The position numbers and the translations under genes are program-made. A stretch of 64,000 nt of DNA from Sphingomonas mali NBRC 15500 (lineage in GTDB: Bacteria > Pseudomonadota > Alphaproteobacteria > Sphingomonadales > Sphingomonadaceae): assembly GCF_001598415.1 (NCBI RefSeq), contig NZ_BCYX01000016.1, positions 1 through 64,000 of the forward strand. The letters are read 5' to 3'. The notes under the pieces were generated by a model that was not told the DNA's origin, made no database searches, and saw nothing but the letters and a program-made list of their open reading frames with translations. The stretch's first letter is position 1. Every line of letters starts with the position of its first letter. Below, piece after piece: positions 1 to 7,549 of this stretch.

Positions 1-84
1 TCCGCATCGCTCCACTCCTCGTTCCTCGCCCTGCGCCAAAATCCGCTCCGTCACGGCGGGTCAAACCCACGTCGTCACGCTCTA

Positions 85-1428
85 TTGAAGCGCGCGAGCA
101 TGTTGCTCGCGGGGGTGGCAGTGCTGCCGGGGATGGGGGCTGCGCAATCGACCAGCAGCGCGCCGCCGCAATCCATTCCCGATCTCGGCGGCTTCAACCT
201 CCCGCCCAAGCCCAAGCCGACTCCCACGCCGCCGCCATCGGGGCCGATCGTCGCGCCGTTCAGTCGGCCGACGCCGATCCCGACCTTCGCGCCGACGCCT
301 ACTCCGGCGCCGACGCCCAGCGCGACGGTGACGCCGCCGCCCGTCACGACGACGCGGCCGACCGCGACAGCCACCCCGACCCCGGCGGCGAGATCGACCC
401 CGCGCGCGCCGACGACGGCGCCGCAAGCGGCACCGACACCCGCACCCGCGCCGGTCACGGGGGCAACCCCGGCGCCGGCGCCGGTGGCGAGCGCGACGCC
501 GGAGCCGTCACCGATGCCCACCGCGAGCGCGGCACCCGTCGCCCCGGCTACCGAGCAACCCTCGGGCGGCTGGTCGAGCGGCACGCTGATCGCGATCGGC
601 GTGGCGGTCCTGGCCTTGTTCGCCGGCGGCTGGTTCTTGTTCGGCCGCCGCCGTCGCCGCGAGGAAGAATATTACGAGGAGGAGGTCGCCGCCCCGGTGG
701 CACCGCCGCGTCCACCGGTTGCCCGCGCGCCGGTCCCGGCCCCGGCCCCAGCGCCCGTCCCGGCGCCGATCCCCGAGCCCGCACCCGCGGCGCCGTCCGG
801 CCTGCTCACCGTCCCGCTGCGGCGCATCGCCGAGGGGCTGCAGCCCGCGCCGCAACCGCCCGCGCCGCCGCTCCCCGCCGGCCTGGTCACGGTGCGCGCG
901 CCGCAATCGCCCGCGCGCTCGCTCGAGGCGCTGAAACCCGAGCTCGAGATCGTCCTGATCCCGCAGCGCGCCGGCACCGACCCGTCGATGAGCGCCGCGA
1001 TCGAATATCGCATCGTCGTCCGCAATACCGGCCGCGGCGATGCCCGCGACGTCCGCTTCGGCATCTACATGACCAGCGCCAGCGCGCGCCAGGCGGCCGA
1101 TCTGCAGACGATCTTCGCCAATCCGGTCGAGCAACCGGTGGTCGCGCCGTTCGAGATCCACGCCGGCAGCCAGATCGAATTGTCCGGCACCGCGATGCTG
1201 CCGCGCGCCAACCTCAACGTCATGACGATCGACGGCAAGCCGTGGTTCGTGCCCGTACTGGCGATGAAGGCCGAATATCGCTGGGGAGAGAATGTCGGCG
1301 CCCCCGCCACCGCCACCGCCGCGCACATGATCGGCATCAACCGCGGGGAAGGGGCCAAGCTCGCCCCGTTCCGCCTCGACGGCGAACCGCGCATGCATCC
1401 GAAGGTGGCTGAGCGCCGGGTGGCGTAA
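85..1428 (+). CDS. Pro/Thr/Ala-rich single-pass membrane protein, unknown function
   Basis: I do not recognise a characterised family. Reading order: a short hydrophobic N-terminus ending near Gly-Ala-Ala-Gln (about residues 1-21, probable signal peptide), a Pro/Thr/Ala-rich low-complexity stretch to about residue 160, a hydrophobic segment (about 166-186) followed by five arginines, an acidic/tyrosine patch, a second Pro/Ala-rich linker, and a C-terminal beta-rich-looking domain from about 280 containing a VVRNTGRGDARDVRFG-type segment reminiscent of CARDB/DUF11-like folds. With a cleaved signal the Pro-rich part would lie outside the inner membrane and the C-terminal domain inside. The TTG start keeps a Lys-Arg n-region; the alternative ATG is at 100. 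Neither has a good ribosome binding site. It is convergent with rplL, in the place where rpoB is usually found. Confidence 0.75.
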   Translation: MKRASMLLAGVAVLPGMGAAQSTSSAPPQSIPDLGGFNLPPKPKPTPTPPPSGPIVAPFSRPTPIPTFAPTPTPAPTPSATVTPPPVTTTRPTATATPTPAARSTPRAPTTAPQAAPTPAPAPVTGATPAPAPVASATPEPSPMPTASAAPVAPATEQPSGGWSSGTLIAIGVAVLALFAGGWFLFGRRRRREEEYYEEEVAAPVAPPRPPVARAPVPAPAPAPVPAPIPEPAPAAPSGLLTVPLRRIAEGLQPAPQPPAPPLPAGLVTVRAPQSPARSLEALKPELEIVLIPQRAGTDPSMSAAIEYRIVVRNTGRGDARDVRFGIYMTSASARQAADLQTIFANPVEQPVVAPFEIHAGSQIELSGTAMLPRANLNVMTIDGKPWFVPVLAMKAEYRWGENVGAPATATAAHMIGINRGEGAKLAPFRLDGEPRMHPKVAERRVA

Positions 1429-1770
1429 GCGGGGTTTTGTCCGTCCGCCGGATCGCTCTTATTCTCCCCTCCCCCCTGCGGAAGGGGTTAGGGGAGGGCA
1501 TGTTCGACACCGAGCATGACAGGCCCTCGCCCAGCCCCGCACCGGGTGAACGATGGCCCGCATCGTTCAGGCCATGCCGGGGGCATGGCCGACCCGGTGC
1601 GCGCAAGCGGGAGGGGAGTTATGAAGGTTGGAGCCGTTCGGACTTAAAAATCCTCCCTACGCGCAGCGTGGGGAGGGGGACCGCTCGGCGCAGCCGAGTG
1701 GTGGAGGGGCCGCAGCGGCGAAGCCGCGAGGACGGGATGACGATATATCCGCTGGCCGACGAGAGGCGAT
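1429..1770. repeat. Intergenic region with GC-rich palindromic repeat fragments
   Basis: No credible gene. The stretch holds several short inverted repeats: C-rich/G-rich complementary runs near 1461-1499, a GGTGAACGATG-type dyad around 1550-1580, a GCTCGGCGCAGCCGAGTGG hairpin at 1683-1701, and GCGGCGAAGCCGC at about 1715-1727. The 1683-1701 hairpin recurs identically at 45382-45400, so this is dispersed REP-like material. Reading frames through it are produced by the repeats and show no protein-like composition. Confidence 0.6.
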
Positions 1771-1875
1771 AAGCCCCTCCCCTTCAGGGGAGGGGTTGGG
1801 GTGGGGGCTCTCCACAAGCAATGTTGCCTGCCGCACTCCCCCACCCCCAACCCCTCCCCTGAAGGGGAGGGGCTT
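1771..1875. repeat. Large inverted repeat, 37-bp arms
   Basis: The left arm 1771-1807 (AAGCCCCTCCCCTTCAGGGG and on to GGTGGGGG) is the reverse complement of 1838-1875 except for one extra C. A 30-bp spacer separates the arms. Each arm also contains its own CCCCTCCCCTTCAGGGGAGG hairpin, so this is a nested palindrome, of the kind seen as paired REP elements in sphingomonad intergenic DNA. Confidence 0.8.
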
Positions 1876-1880
1876 GATGA

Positions 1881-1925
1881 AAAAGAAAAGGGCGGCCCCA
1901 TCGCTGGGACCGCCCTTTCTTTTTC
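1881..1925. terminator. Bidirectional intrinsic terminator after rplL
   Basis: Stem AAAGGGCGG (1887-1895) pairs with CCGCCCTTT (1910-1918), with further inner CCC/GGG pairing. A-runs on the left and T-runs on the right give a U-tract in both directions. It lies about 110 bases past the rplL stop and would end the rplJL transcript; in the other direction it could stop readthrough from the plus-strand gene. Confidence 0.85.
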
Positions 1926-2037
1926 TGCTGGCCGTCACGGGAGCAAGTCCCGTGACGTCGGACGCGAGCCGAAGCTCGCGCCGGCCGGCCTTGCGGGGAT
2001 GCGGGCCGCCGAAGCGTCCCGTCTCCCCAACTGCGGC

Positions 2038-2421
2038 TTACTTCAGCTCGACGGTCGCGCCGGCTTCTTCAAGCTGCTTCTTGACCTTCTCGGCCTCGTC
2101 CTTGCTCACGCCTTCCTTGACGGCCTTCGGAGCCGACTCGACCAGCGTCTTCGCCTCGGTCAGGCCGAGACCGGTGATCGCGCGGACCTCCTTGATGACG
2201 TTGATCTTCTTGCCGCCGTCGCCGGTCAGGATGACGTCGAATTCGGTCTTGGCTTCTTCGGCCGGAGCGCCGCCACCGGCGCCGCCGGCGGCCGGGCCCG
2301 CAACCGCAACCGCGGCGGCGGCGGAAACGCCCCACTTCTCTTCGAGCAGCTTCGAGAGCTCAGCGGCCTCGAGGACGGTCAGTTCGCTCAGCTGGTCAAC
2401 CAGCGCGTTCAGGTCTGCCAT
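2038..2421 (-). CDS. rplL: 50S ribosomal protein L7/L12
   Basis: This is the acidic stalk protein of the large ribosomal subunit that recruits translation GTPases. The 127-aa length is normal. The N-terminal dimerisation domain ([20 protein letters not shown]) is followed by an Ala/Gly-rich hinge (about residues 35-55) and the conserved C-terminal domain with the [20 protein letters not shown] and EAGATVELK motifs. The ATG has GGAG seven bases upstream. It follows rplJ on the minus strand after a 112-base gap that contains a palindromic repeat. The intrinsic terminator at 1881-1925 closes the unit. No rpoB follows, unlike the classical order. Confidence 0.98.
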   Translation of the reverse strand: MADLNALVDQLSELTVLEAAELSKLLEEKWGVSAAAAVAVAGPAAGGAGGGAPAEEAKTEFDVILTGDGGKKINVIKEVRAITGLGLTEAKTLVESAPKAVKEGVSKDEAEKVKKQLEEAGATVELK

Positions 2422-2445
2422 TTGTATTCTCCAAATCTAAAGTTC

Positions 2446-2524
2446 GTCACCCCAGCGAAAGCTGGGGTATGTCTCAACAAGTGTTCGCCCAGCGGCACGA
2501 GACCCCAGCGTTCGCTGGGGTGAC
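2446..2524. repeat. Paired palindrome (REP-like) between rplJ and rplL
   Basis: GTCACCCCAGCGAAAGCTGG begins at 2446 and a second palindrome, ACCCCAGCGTTCGCTGGGGT, ends in GAC at 2524. The outer GTCAC/GTGAC ends and the CCCAGCGAAAGCTGGG core recur at 40078, and the GTCAC-bounded layout recurs at 15818-15927 and 18551-18641. It occupies most of the 112-base rplJ-rplL spacer. Confidence 0.8.
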
Positions 2525-2533
2525 GGCCATGGG

Positions 2534-3049
2534 TTAAGCGGCTTCCTTGGCCCCATAGGCGCCAAACACGCGAGCCAGCTGGCCGGCCGGCGCCTGGGTG
2601 ATGCTGGCGAGCTTTTGCGCCGGAGCCTGGACCAGGCCGACGATCTTCGCACGCAGTTCATCCAGCGACGGCAGTGTGGCCAGAGCCTTCACGCCTTCGA
2701 CGTTGAGAGCCGTCGCGCCCATCGCGCCACCAACGATCTCGATCTTGTCGGTCGTCTTGGCGAAGTCGACCACCACCTTGGCGGCGGCGACCGGGTCGAT
2801 GGAAGTGGCGAGACCGACCGGACCCGTGAGCATATCGCCCAGCGAGAGATAGTCGGTGCCATCCAGCGCGATCTTGGCAAGCTTGTTCTTCGAGACCTTA
2901 TAGCTGGCACCGGCCTCACGCATCTTCGTCCTGAGCTGCGTCGACTGGGCGACGGTCAGGCCGAGGTTGCGGGTGACGACCACCACGCCGACCTCGGAGA
3001 AGGTCTGCTTGAGCTCGGCGACGGCTGCGGCCTTTTGACCACGATCCAT
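2534..3049 (-). CDS. rplJ: 50S ribosomal protein L10
   Basis: L10 anchors the L7/L12 dimers to 23S rRNA and is the autogenous translational repressor of its own operon in many bacteria. The protein is 171 aa, starting [17 protein letters not shown], with the [14 protein letters not shown] and [18 protein letters not shown] segments of the family and an alanine-rich C-terminal helix ([15 protein letters not shown]) that binds L12. I chose the ATG at 3049 because GGAG sits six bases upstream; the GTG at 3061 would lie within that ribosome binding site. A long leader and a promoter precede it. The gene is separated by about 28 kb from rplKA on the same strand. Confidence 0.97.
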   Translation of the reverse strand: MDRGQKAAAVAELKQTFSEVGVVVVTRNLGLTVAQSTQLRTKMREAGASYKVSKNKLAKIALDGTDYLSLGDMLTGPVGLATSIDPVAAAKVVVDFAKTTDKIEIVGGAMGATALNVEGVKALATLPSLDELRAKIVGLVQAPAQKLASITQAPAGQLARVFGAYGAKEAA

Positions 3050-3308
3050 GCCATTCTCCACGTTTTGAGCCGCACGCCTGACGACGAACGGCCCGGTTCA
3101 AAGCGACCCTGCGGGCGGACCCGCATGGCCAATTCTCCGTCGATGGGGCATGGCGCCGGCCGCTGTCTTCATGGAGAGCGGCAGACCCGACACGGCGAAC
3201 CGCGAGCGGGCAAATTCCATTCCCCGTCTAGGCAGGACATTAAGCGGGAAACCCGCACCTGCTGTCTCGGACGGCAACGCAGGGGAGGGCCGAAGCCCGC
3301 CTGCGAGG
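3050..3308 (-). ncRNA. Probable L10 leader of the rplJL mRNA
   Basis: About 258 bases lie between the promoter and the rplJ start with no coding content. Long structured leaders that bind L10-L12 upstream of rplJ are established in bacteria. Here only the length, position and several GC-rich dyads support it; I did not fold it. Confidence 0.5.
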
Positions 3309-3341
3309 GCGCGCCTATACGGGGATTTGGGGGGAAGTCAA
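3306..3341 (-). promoter_or_regulatory. Promoter of rplJL
   Basis: On the minus strand TTGACT (3341-3336) and TATAGG (3319-3314) are separated by 16 bases, close to a sigma-70 consensus. Transcription would start near 3307. The -35 element is only eight bases from the stop codon of the upstream accessory gene, so the island was inserted, or retained, right against this promoter. Confidence 0.65.
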
Positions 3342-3348
3342 TGTTGCG

Positions 3349-4341
3349 CTAGATACTTTCGAAGAGAATAAGTTCGCTTCCGTCCGGTTTAACTATGGCC
3401 GCCGCTACGATGTCATCACCGTCTGTTCCTCTAAGGTGATCGTAGATTGCTCTCAGATTCACTTCTGCGTCGGGTTTAGGCAGGATAGTGGCGATTTCTC
3501 GGCCCATCCTCGTTAGCTGCGCAACGGTAACAGAGGGCGGGATGTAGAATTTATCGCCACCCTTCAATACGATACGTAATGTTGTGCCATTGCCTACTTG
3601 AAGCAAATGGGAAATGCCCTCAATCGGTTTCGTCGGCGGTTTGGCTGTGAAAGATAGGTCGCCAGCATAAAAAAATCCCGCGTCCCTTAGATCAACGATT
3701 TTTCTAAGTTGTAGGCCCTCTTCGTATTTTGGGTATATCGCCACGTATTCATTGAATGAATTAGCATAAACCTCGGAAAAGGTGGAGGCTATCTCCTGCG
3801 TAAGCTCGCTTACAACTCGGAGCGCTGCTATAGAAAAACTACCGCTCCTTAGTATTTCACCAGATAAAATGCGAGAATATGTTTCTCGAAGACTATCTGA
3901 TGTAGCATCTTCAGCGTAGCGCTCGAAAATATTTAACCAATCGTCAGAGGGCGGTTTTAGTTCATTATCAGGGTTTTGCACCGATGCCTCTGCCGTCAAT
4001 CGCGCGGCTTCGACGAATACAGCTGCTTTGTTAGAAAGCTTCCTGTCTAAGTCCTGCAATAGCAAATCACTCGCTGCGGTCCAAATCGCTGGATTAGCTG
4101 TTCCGCTCTCAACCGCGAGTTTGGCTACCGCGCTTGATAGCGCAGATCGCGCTGCCGTCATGTCACGTATTTTTTGAGCCTTGCCCTCCGCCCACGCTTC
4201 TGGGATTTCGACGAGCTTACCTAAAAGGCGCACGCCGACTAAATGAAGTACAGATTCAACGGTTTTAGGAAGGCCCGACTTAACGCTGGAGGCGATGATC
4301 GACCACACGCTATTGCTTTCGTTGTTGGCTTCTGTATCCAT
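3349..4341 (-). CDS. DUF2806-like hypothetical protein (accessory)
   Basis: This 330-aa soluble-looking protein has no recognised catalytic motif. The middle section, DDWLNIFERYAEDATSD then ETYSRILSGE and GSFSIAALRVVSEL (about residues 135-185), resembles the DUF2806 pattern in which a DWL...F...A segment is followed by W/YxxILxGE and GSFSxRTL. That match is from memory and tentative. N-terminal helices are predicted to be amphipathic, and the C-terminal third is mixed alpha/beta. Composition is foreign: hand counts of three 60-base lines gave 38-52% GC against a much richer neighbourhood. The ATG at 4341 is preferred; longer in-frame starts reach 4416. It lies 95 bases downstream of another accessory gene on the same strand, so they may be cotranscribed. 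Confidence 0.75.
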   Translation of the reverse strand: MDTEANNESNSVWSIIASSVKSGLPKTVESVLHLVGVRLLGKLVEIPEAWAEGKAQKIRDMTAARSALSSAVAKLAVESGTANPAIWTAASDLLLQDLDRKLSNKAAVFVEAARLTAEASVQNPDNELKPPSDDWLNIFERYAEDATSDSLRETYSRILSGEILRSGSFSIAALRVVSELTQEIASTFSEVYANSFNEYVAIYPKYEEGLQLRKIVDLRDAGFFYAGDLSFTAKPPTKPIEGISHLLQVGNGTTLRIVLKGGDKFYIPPSVTVAQLTRMGREIATILPKPDAEVNLRAIYDHLRGTDGDDIVAAAIVKPDGSELILFESI

Positions 4342-4436
4342 ACTATAAGAATATATTCGATTGGGCCAATCGAGAGAAGGGTAAATCACGATCCCCCGAA
4401 ACGGCTTGTATGGCAACGCAGTCCTCGTGCCGCAAG

Positions 4437-5279
4437 CTACGCAATATGAATCTCGGCGCTGCCAGTTTTTGTTTTCGCTGGGAGCAAGCCCTGCTTTCCT
4501 CGCCGCTCTGCGAGGTAATCCACCAACTCAAGCGCAGCGGCCCCGAAAGGAAGAGAAGCAATCAACTTTCTTGAAACACCATAGGCCAGTTGGCGGCTGA
4601 CTCGCGCGATCTCCGATTGAGTGATGGTCGCCACCTCGGTGAGCAGCGGTTTCAGATTTGCCTCAGTCTTCTTGACCGCATCATCGACCGCCTGCGCCAG
4701 CTCGTCGACTTCGCTCTTCGGTCGGCTGCTGCTCAGGGTGTTCATCAGCCCCTTGGAGAACTCCGCGTCGTTACCGTTGTCCTCCGCGTACAGCTCCGCG
4801 TCGATGCGGATTCTGCGTACCTGTGCCTGGATCGTCTCGATCGCGTCCGCAACTTCGTTCCCAAAGTAGACGTAGGCCGAATGCCTGAGTAAATCGAGGG
4901 CCGTCCACGTTTCTTGAAAGCGATTCAAACGATGCAGCGTGACCTGCGCGCCCGATAGTTTCCGCCACTTGGCATCCTCGAACCCCTTCTTGATGAAGCC
5001 GTTTGCCTCAAGGGTTTTGTCGGCCGCCGCGAATTCATGAGCTTCCTTGAGCGGGAAGCGTACAGATGCGATCTCGTCTCTCGCTTGCACAACGCGGGTC
5101 AGCACCCTCTCCGCCAGGTCCATGTGGCGTTGTAGAAGCTGCTGACGGCGCCACATCTTCAACGAATTGCCGCCAATATAGGTCGCTACAAGAACCGCCC
5201 CCGCGCCAATCGGCGTGCCTACACCGGACAGCATTGAACCTGTCGCAGCCCAATCGAGTGCGGATTGTGTTGTCGTCAT
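4437..5279 (-). CDS. N-terminally membrane-anchored helical protein, unknown function (accessory)
   Basis: This 280-aa protein has one hydrophobic segment near the N-terminus (about residues 14-38, with GTPIGAGAVLVATYIGG), then a positively charged WRRQQLLQRH stretch and a long charged, mostly helical body with no cysteine pairs or nucleotide-binding motifs. A second weakly hydrophobic patch (LIASLPFGAAALELVDYLA) lies near the C-terminus. It is probably anchored in the inner membrane with its body in the cytoplasm. The start is ATG at 5279; a TTG at 5303 is possible, and neither has a strong ribosome binding site. A 60-base sample gave 58% GC, intermediate between the downstream partner and the genome. 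I do not recognise the family. Confidence 0.75.
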   Translation of the reverse strand: MTTTQSALDWAATGSMLSGVGTPIGAGAVLVATYIGGNSLKMWRRQQLLQRHMDLAERVLTRVVQARDEIASVRFPLKEAHEFAAADKTLEANGFIKKGFEDAKWRKLSGAQVTLHRLNRFQETWTALDLLRHSAYVYFGNEVADAIETIQAQVRRIRIDAELYAEDNGNDAEFSKGLMNTLSSSRPKSEVDELAQAVDDAVKKTEANLKPLLTEVATITQSEIARVSRQLAYGVSRKLIASLPFGAAALELVDYLAERRGKQGLLPAKTKTGSAEIHIA

Positions 5280-5683
5280 GACTAAATGATAATGCCTAAT
5301 CAAGCTCGGTCCCTCGATCCGCCTTCATCCAATCAGGTGTCAGTTCCGGTAGCCAGCGACATTCGAACCACAATGGACGGTTTTTGAATTTCGCCACCTC
5401 ACTTCTGGAGTTACGATGACAGTTTACTAAATGCACCAAACTGCCTTGTGCCCACACGCCCAAAGCCCCACATCCTTACCATGACCCCAACGCCCTCCCT
5501 TCAACCCGTCGAAGTGCATCCGGGCAGCAGCACCGAGCGCCTCCCCGCCCTGGGCGGGCGCGCAGCCTTTTAGGCGCCTGACCTAGGGCCCCCTCGCGCC
5601 GGCGACTGTGCCGGCTCCCTGAACAGAAGCGGCGTTTCCGACGGCCCATGGGCCGCGAGCGCGCGCGTATCGAGGAGGTCATT
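5280..5683. other. Intergenic region, no convincing gene
   Basis: The left half (to about 5480) is AT-richer than the rest and belongs compositionally with the accessory cassette. The right half is GC-rich and holds small dyads, such as GCCGGC...GCCGGC near 5598-5614. A 30-codon frame at 5481-5573 has no ribosome binding site. Nothing here resembles a tRNA, tmRNA or SRP RNA. Confidence 0.5.
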
Positions 5684-5887
5684 ATGGACCGTTTTGTGGT
5701 CGAAGCAGAAAGACGGGTCGTCGGAATCGCTATTCGCGTGCCCGGCGGCTTCAGGTTCGTCGCGTCCGATCCGGAATTTCACTCAGTAGACCGAAAGGTC
5801 TTTCGCCGCGCTCGCTTGCTGGTGAGCCGCGTCGCCGAGCTTGGCCGCGCGTTGCGTGCGCGACGGGCTGAGCGCCGCGGACGCTAG
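5684..5887 (+). CDS. Small basic hypothetical protein
   Basis: A 67-aa protein with an N-terminal beta-like half (MDRFVVEAERRVVGIAIRVP and GGFRFVASD) and a strongly arginine-rich C-terminal helix. The start at 5684 is chosen because GAGGAGG lies five bases upstream, the best ribosome binding site in this part of the window. An upstream ATG at 5648 has none. The phrase about a property value re-read from a hydrophobic strand pair followed by VDRKVFRRARLLVSR suggests a small nucleic-acid-binding or structural protein, but that is a guess from charge alone. No neighbour suggests a pathway. Confidence 0.65.
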   Translation: MDRFVVEAERRVVGIAIRVPGGFRFVASDPEFHSVDRKVFRRARLLVSRVAELGRALRARRAERRGR

Positions 5888-6062
5888 GTCACGCACGCAT
5901 AAGCTGCTGGCGGTAGCTGCAAGGGACCGGCGCGCCATGGGCGGATACTCCCGAGCATGATGCCGCCACCAGCTTCAGCCAAAGTCTGGATGCGCTTTAC
6001 GCGTCGGCGAGTTAGAGAGGCTCTTCGAACGCTCGGAGAGGCGTTCAGGCAGGAGCCCGACC

Positions 6063-6377
6063 ATGATCAAGATGAGCGTGTATTATCCGGCCGATGGCGG
6101 CTCGAAGTTCGATCACGATTATTACCGCACCCGCCACATGCCACTGATCCAGGAACGGCTCGGCGATGCCTGCCTGCGCTACGAGATCGATAAGGGTCTT
6201 GGCGGTCGCGACCCTGGAAGCGCGCCGGCGTTCGTCGCGGCGTGCCACGTCTATTCGCCGAGCCTGGAGACATTCCAGGCGGCGTTCGGTCCCCACCGCG
6301 CGGAGATTGCGGCGGACGTCGCCAACTATACGGACATCGCGCCCATCGTGCAGATCAGCGAAGTGGTTGGAGAATAG
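6063..6377 (+). CDS. EthD family protein
   Basis: A 104-aa dimeric alpha/beta-barrel-type protein. The pattern MIKMSVYYPADGGSKFDHDY followed by YRTRHMPLI is the hallmark of the EthD fold, and the C-terminal VANYTDIAPIVQISEV matches the family's usual end. EthD proteins are associated with ethyl tert-butyl ether degradation in Rhodococcus, but most members have unknown substrates, so only the fold is claimed. GGAG lies seven bases upstream of the ATG. It is followed by a SnoaL-like gene 97 bases later on the same strand, which may form a small catabolic or detoxification unit with it. Confidence 0.85.
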   Translation: MIKMSVYYPADGGSKFDHDYYRTRHMPLIQERLGDACLRYEIDKGLGGRDPGSAPAFVAACHVYSPSLETFQAAFGPHRAEIAADVANYTDIAPIVQISEVVGE

Positions 6378-6473
6378 AGGTTTCGGTGCCAATTGAGCGG
6401 CGATTGCGGGCCGCATAGTTACAGCGACGTTGCGGCGGCGTGCGCCCGCCTTGCCAGCGAATGGGGATCGAAA

Positions 6474-6839
6474 ATGTCGGAATCGCCTGAACTCGAAATC
6501 CTCCATGCCACGATCGAACGGGTCTGGAGCGAGCATGACGACGCGAAGAGGCTCGTGGCGATCGACGATCTGTATCATCGCGACGCGCAGATCTTCGAGC
6601 CGGCGCGGGCGGTGACAGGCCATCAGGCAATCTCGGACGTGGTGAAGGGCGTGTTGGCCGACATGCCTCAGGGCTTCAGCTTCAAGGTGTTGCCGGGTGG
6701 CCATGGACATCACGGCATCGCCACCGCGCAGTGGACGGGCGGTCCCGGCGATCAGGTCATCGTCAGCGGCGCCGACGTCGCGCGGATTGCGGACGGGAAA
6801 GTGATCGAACACTATTTCTTCTTCGACGCGGCGGACTGA
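6474..6839 (+). CDS. SnoaL-like / NTF2-fold protein
   Basis: A 121-aa protein with the cone-shaped NTF2-like fold: an N-terminal helix (ELEILHATIERVWSEHDDAK), the YHRDAQIFEPARAVTGHQAI segment typical of SnoaL-like polyketide-cyclase relatives, and a C-terminal strand ending VARIADGKVIEHYFFFDAA. The usual role is binding or transforming a small hydrophobic ligand; the substrate cannot be deduced. The ATG at 6474 follows GGGGAT and gives a normal family length. An upstream in-frame start at 6393 would add an unconserved 27-residue tail. It lies tail to tail with the TetR gene. Confidence 0.8.
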   Translation: MSESPELEILHATIERVWSEHDDAKRLVAIDDLYHRDAQIFEPARAVTGHQAISDVVKGVLADMPQGFSFKVLPGGHGHHGIATAQWTGGPGDQVIVSGADVARIADGKVIEHYFFFDAAD

Positions 6840-6872
6840 GCGCTGCGTCGGACAGCCCGTCCGATCCGCGGC

Positions 6873-7499
6873 TCAGGAGTCGTGACCATCGGATAGCCGC
6901 CGGTCGGTAAAGCCGAGCAACAACGTGCTCGCGACCTGTAGCGCGTTCGAGGCGAGTGCCTCGTCGGCAAGTTCGCCGGACGTCCAGAAAGACAGCACGC
7001 CGCGAAAGCCGAACGCGAGTTGCCGTGGTAACTCGCGCAGTGCCTCTTCCTGCCGGCTCGCGATCAAACCCTCGCCATCACCCAGCGCCAGCCGCCATAA
7101 GGCTGTGGAATGTGCTAGGGCCTTTCCCGGGACAGGGCCGGCAGTGCCGATCCACCCCATCACTGCCCGATTGACCCTCGGCTCCTCCAGCATTCCCGCC
7201 GCCGCGATGCCGATCGCGAGCAGCACGCGGTCGACGGCGTTCGGGAGCGGTGGCTGTTCGGCAAAGCGCTTCGCCATCATGTCTATGCGCCGTTCCCCTA
7301 GGGCGTGCATGATCGCGGCCTTACTCCCGAACTGGTTGAACGGCGTCGCAAAGCTGACTCCGGCCTCGGCCGCGAGGTCCCGCATCGAGAAATCGGCCTT
7401 ACCCTCGCGGAGCAGGCGCTCCGCTGCGTCGATCACGCGCTGGCGAAGCGGTTCGCCCCGCGTGGCGGTGGAAGAAGGTTGGGTCTTGTCGCTCGCCAT
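6873..7499 (-). CDS. TetR family transcriptional regulator
   Basis: A 208-aa regulator with an N-terminal helix-turn-helix (about residues 20-65: QRVIDAAERLLREGKADFSM then RDLAAEAGVSFATPFNQFGS), the last part being the recognition helix of the TetR family, followed by a helical ligand-binding domain. It is divergent from an SDR gene. The 50-base gap between the two starts contains a 22-bp near-perfect palindrome eight bases before this start codon, so it is likely a repressor of both itself and the SDR gene. The ligand is unknown. Confidence 0.93.
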   Translation of the reverse strand: MASDKTQPSSTATRGEPLRQRVIDAAERLLREGKADFSMRDLAAEAGVSFATPFNQFGSKAAIMHALGERRIDMMAKRFAEQPPLPNAVDRVLLAIGIAAAGMLEEPRVNRAVMGWIGTAGPVPGKALAHSTALWRLALGDGEGLIASRQEEALRELPRQLAFGFRGVLSFWTSGELADEALASNALQVASTLLLGFTDRRLSDGHDS

Positions 7500-7504
7500 C
7501 TCAC

Positions 7505-7526
7505 TATCTATATCATGATATAGTTA
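7505..7526. promoter_or_regulatory. Palindromic operator between TetR and SDR genes
   Basis: CTATATCATGATATAG at 7508-7523 is a perfect 16-bp palindrome, and TA/TA flanks extend it to 22 bp with one mismatched pair. It lies 5-27 bases upstream of the TetR start and 23-45 bases upstream of the SDR start. Dyads of this length at divergent promoters are typical TetR binding sites. Confidence 0.75.
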
Positions 7527-7549
7527 TAAACTCAGCCTGGAGTTAGACC

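Noticed and set aside
1628..2523. Plus-strand frames over the repeats and rplL
   Set aside because: They translate the palindromic repeats and the antisense of rplL and have no protein-like character.
5481..5573. 30-codon ORF upstream of the 67-aa gene
   Set aside because: No ribosome binding site, low complexity and no support; recorded only as intergenic content.
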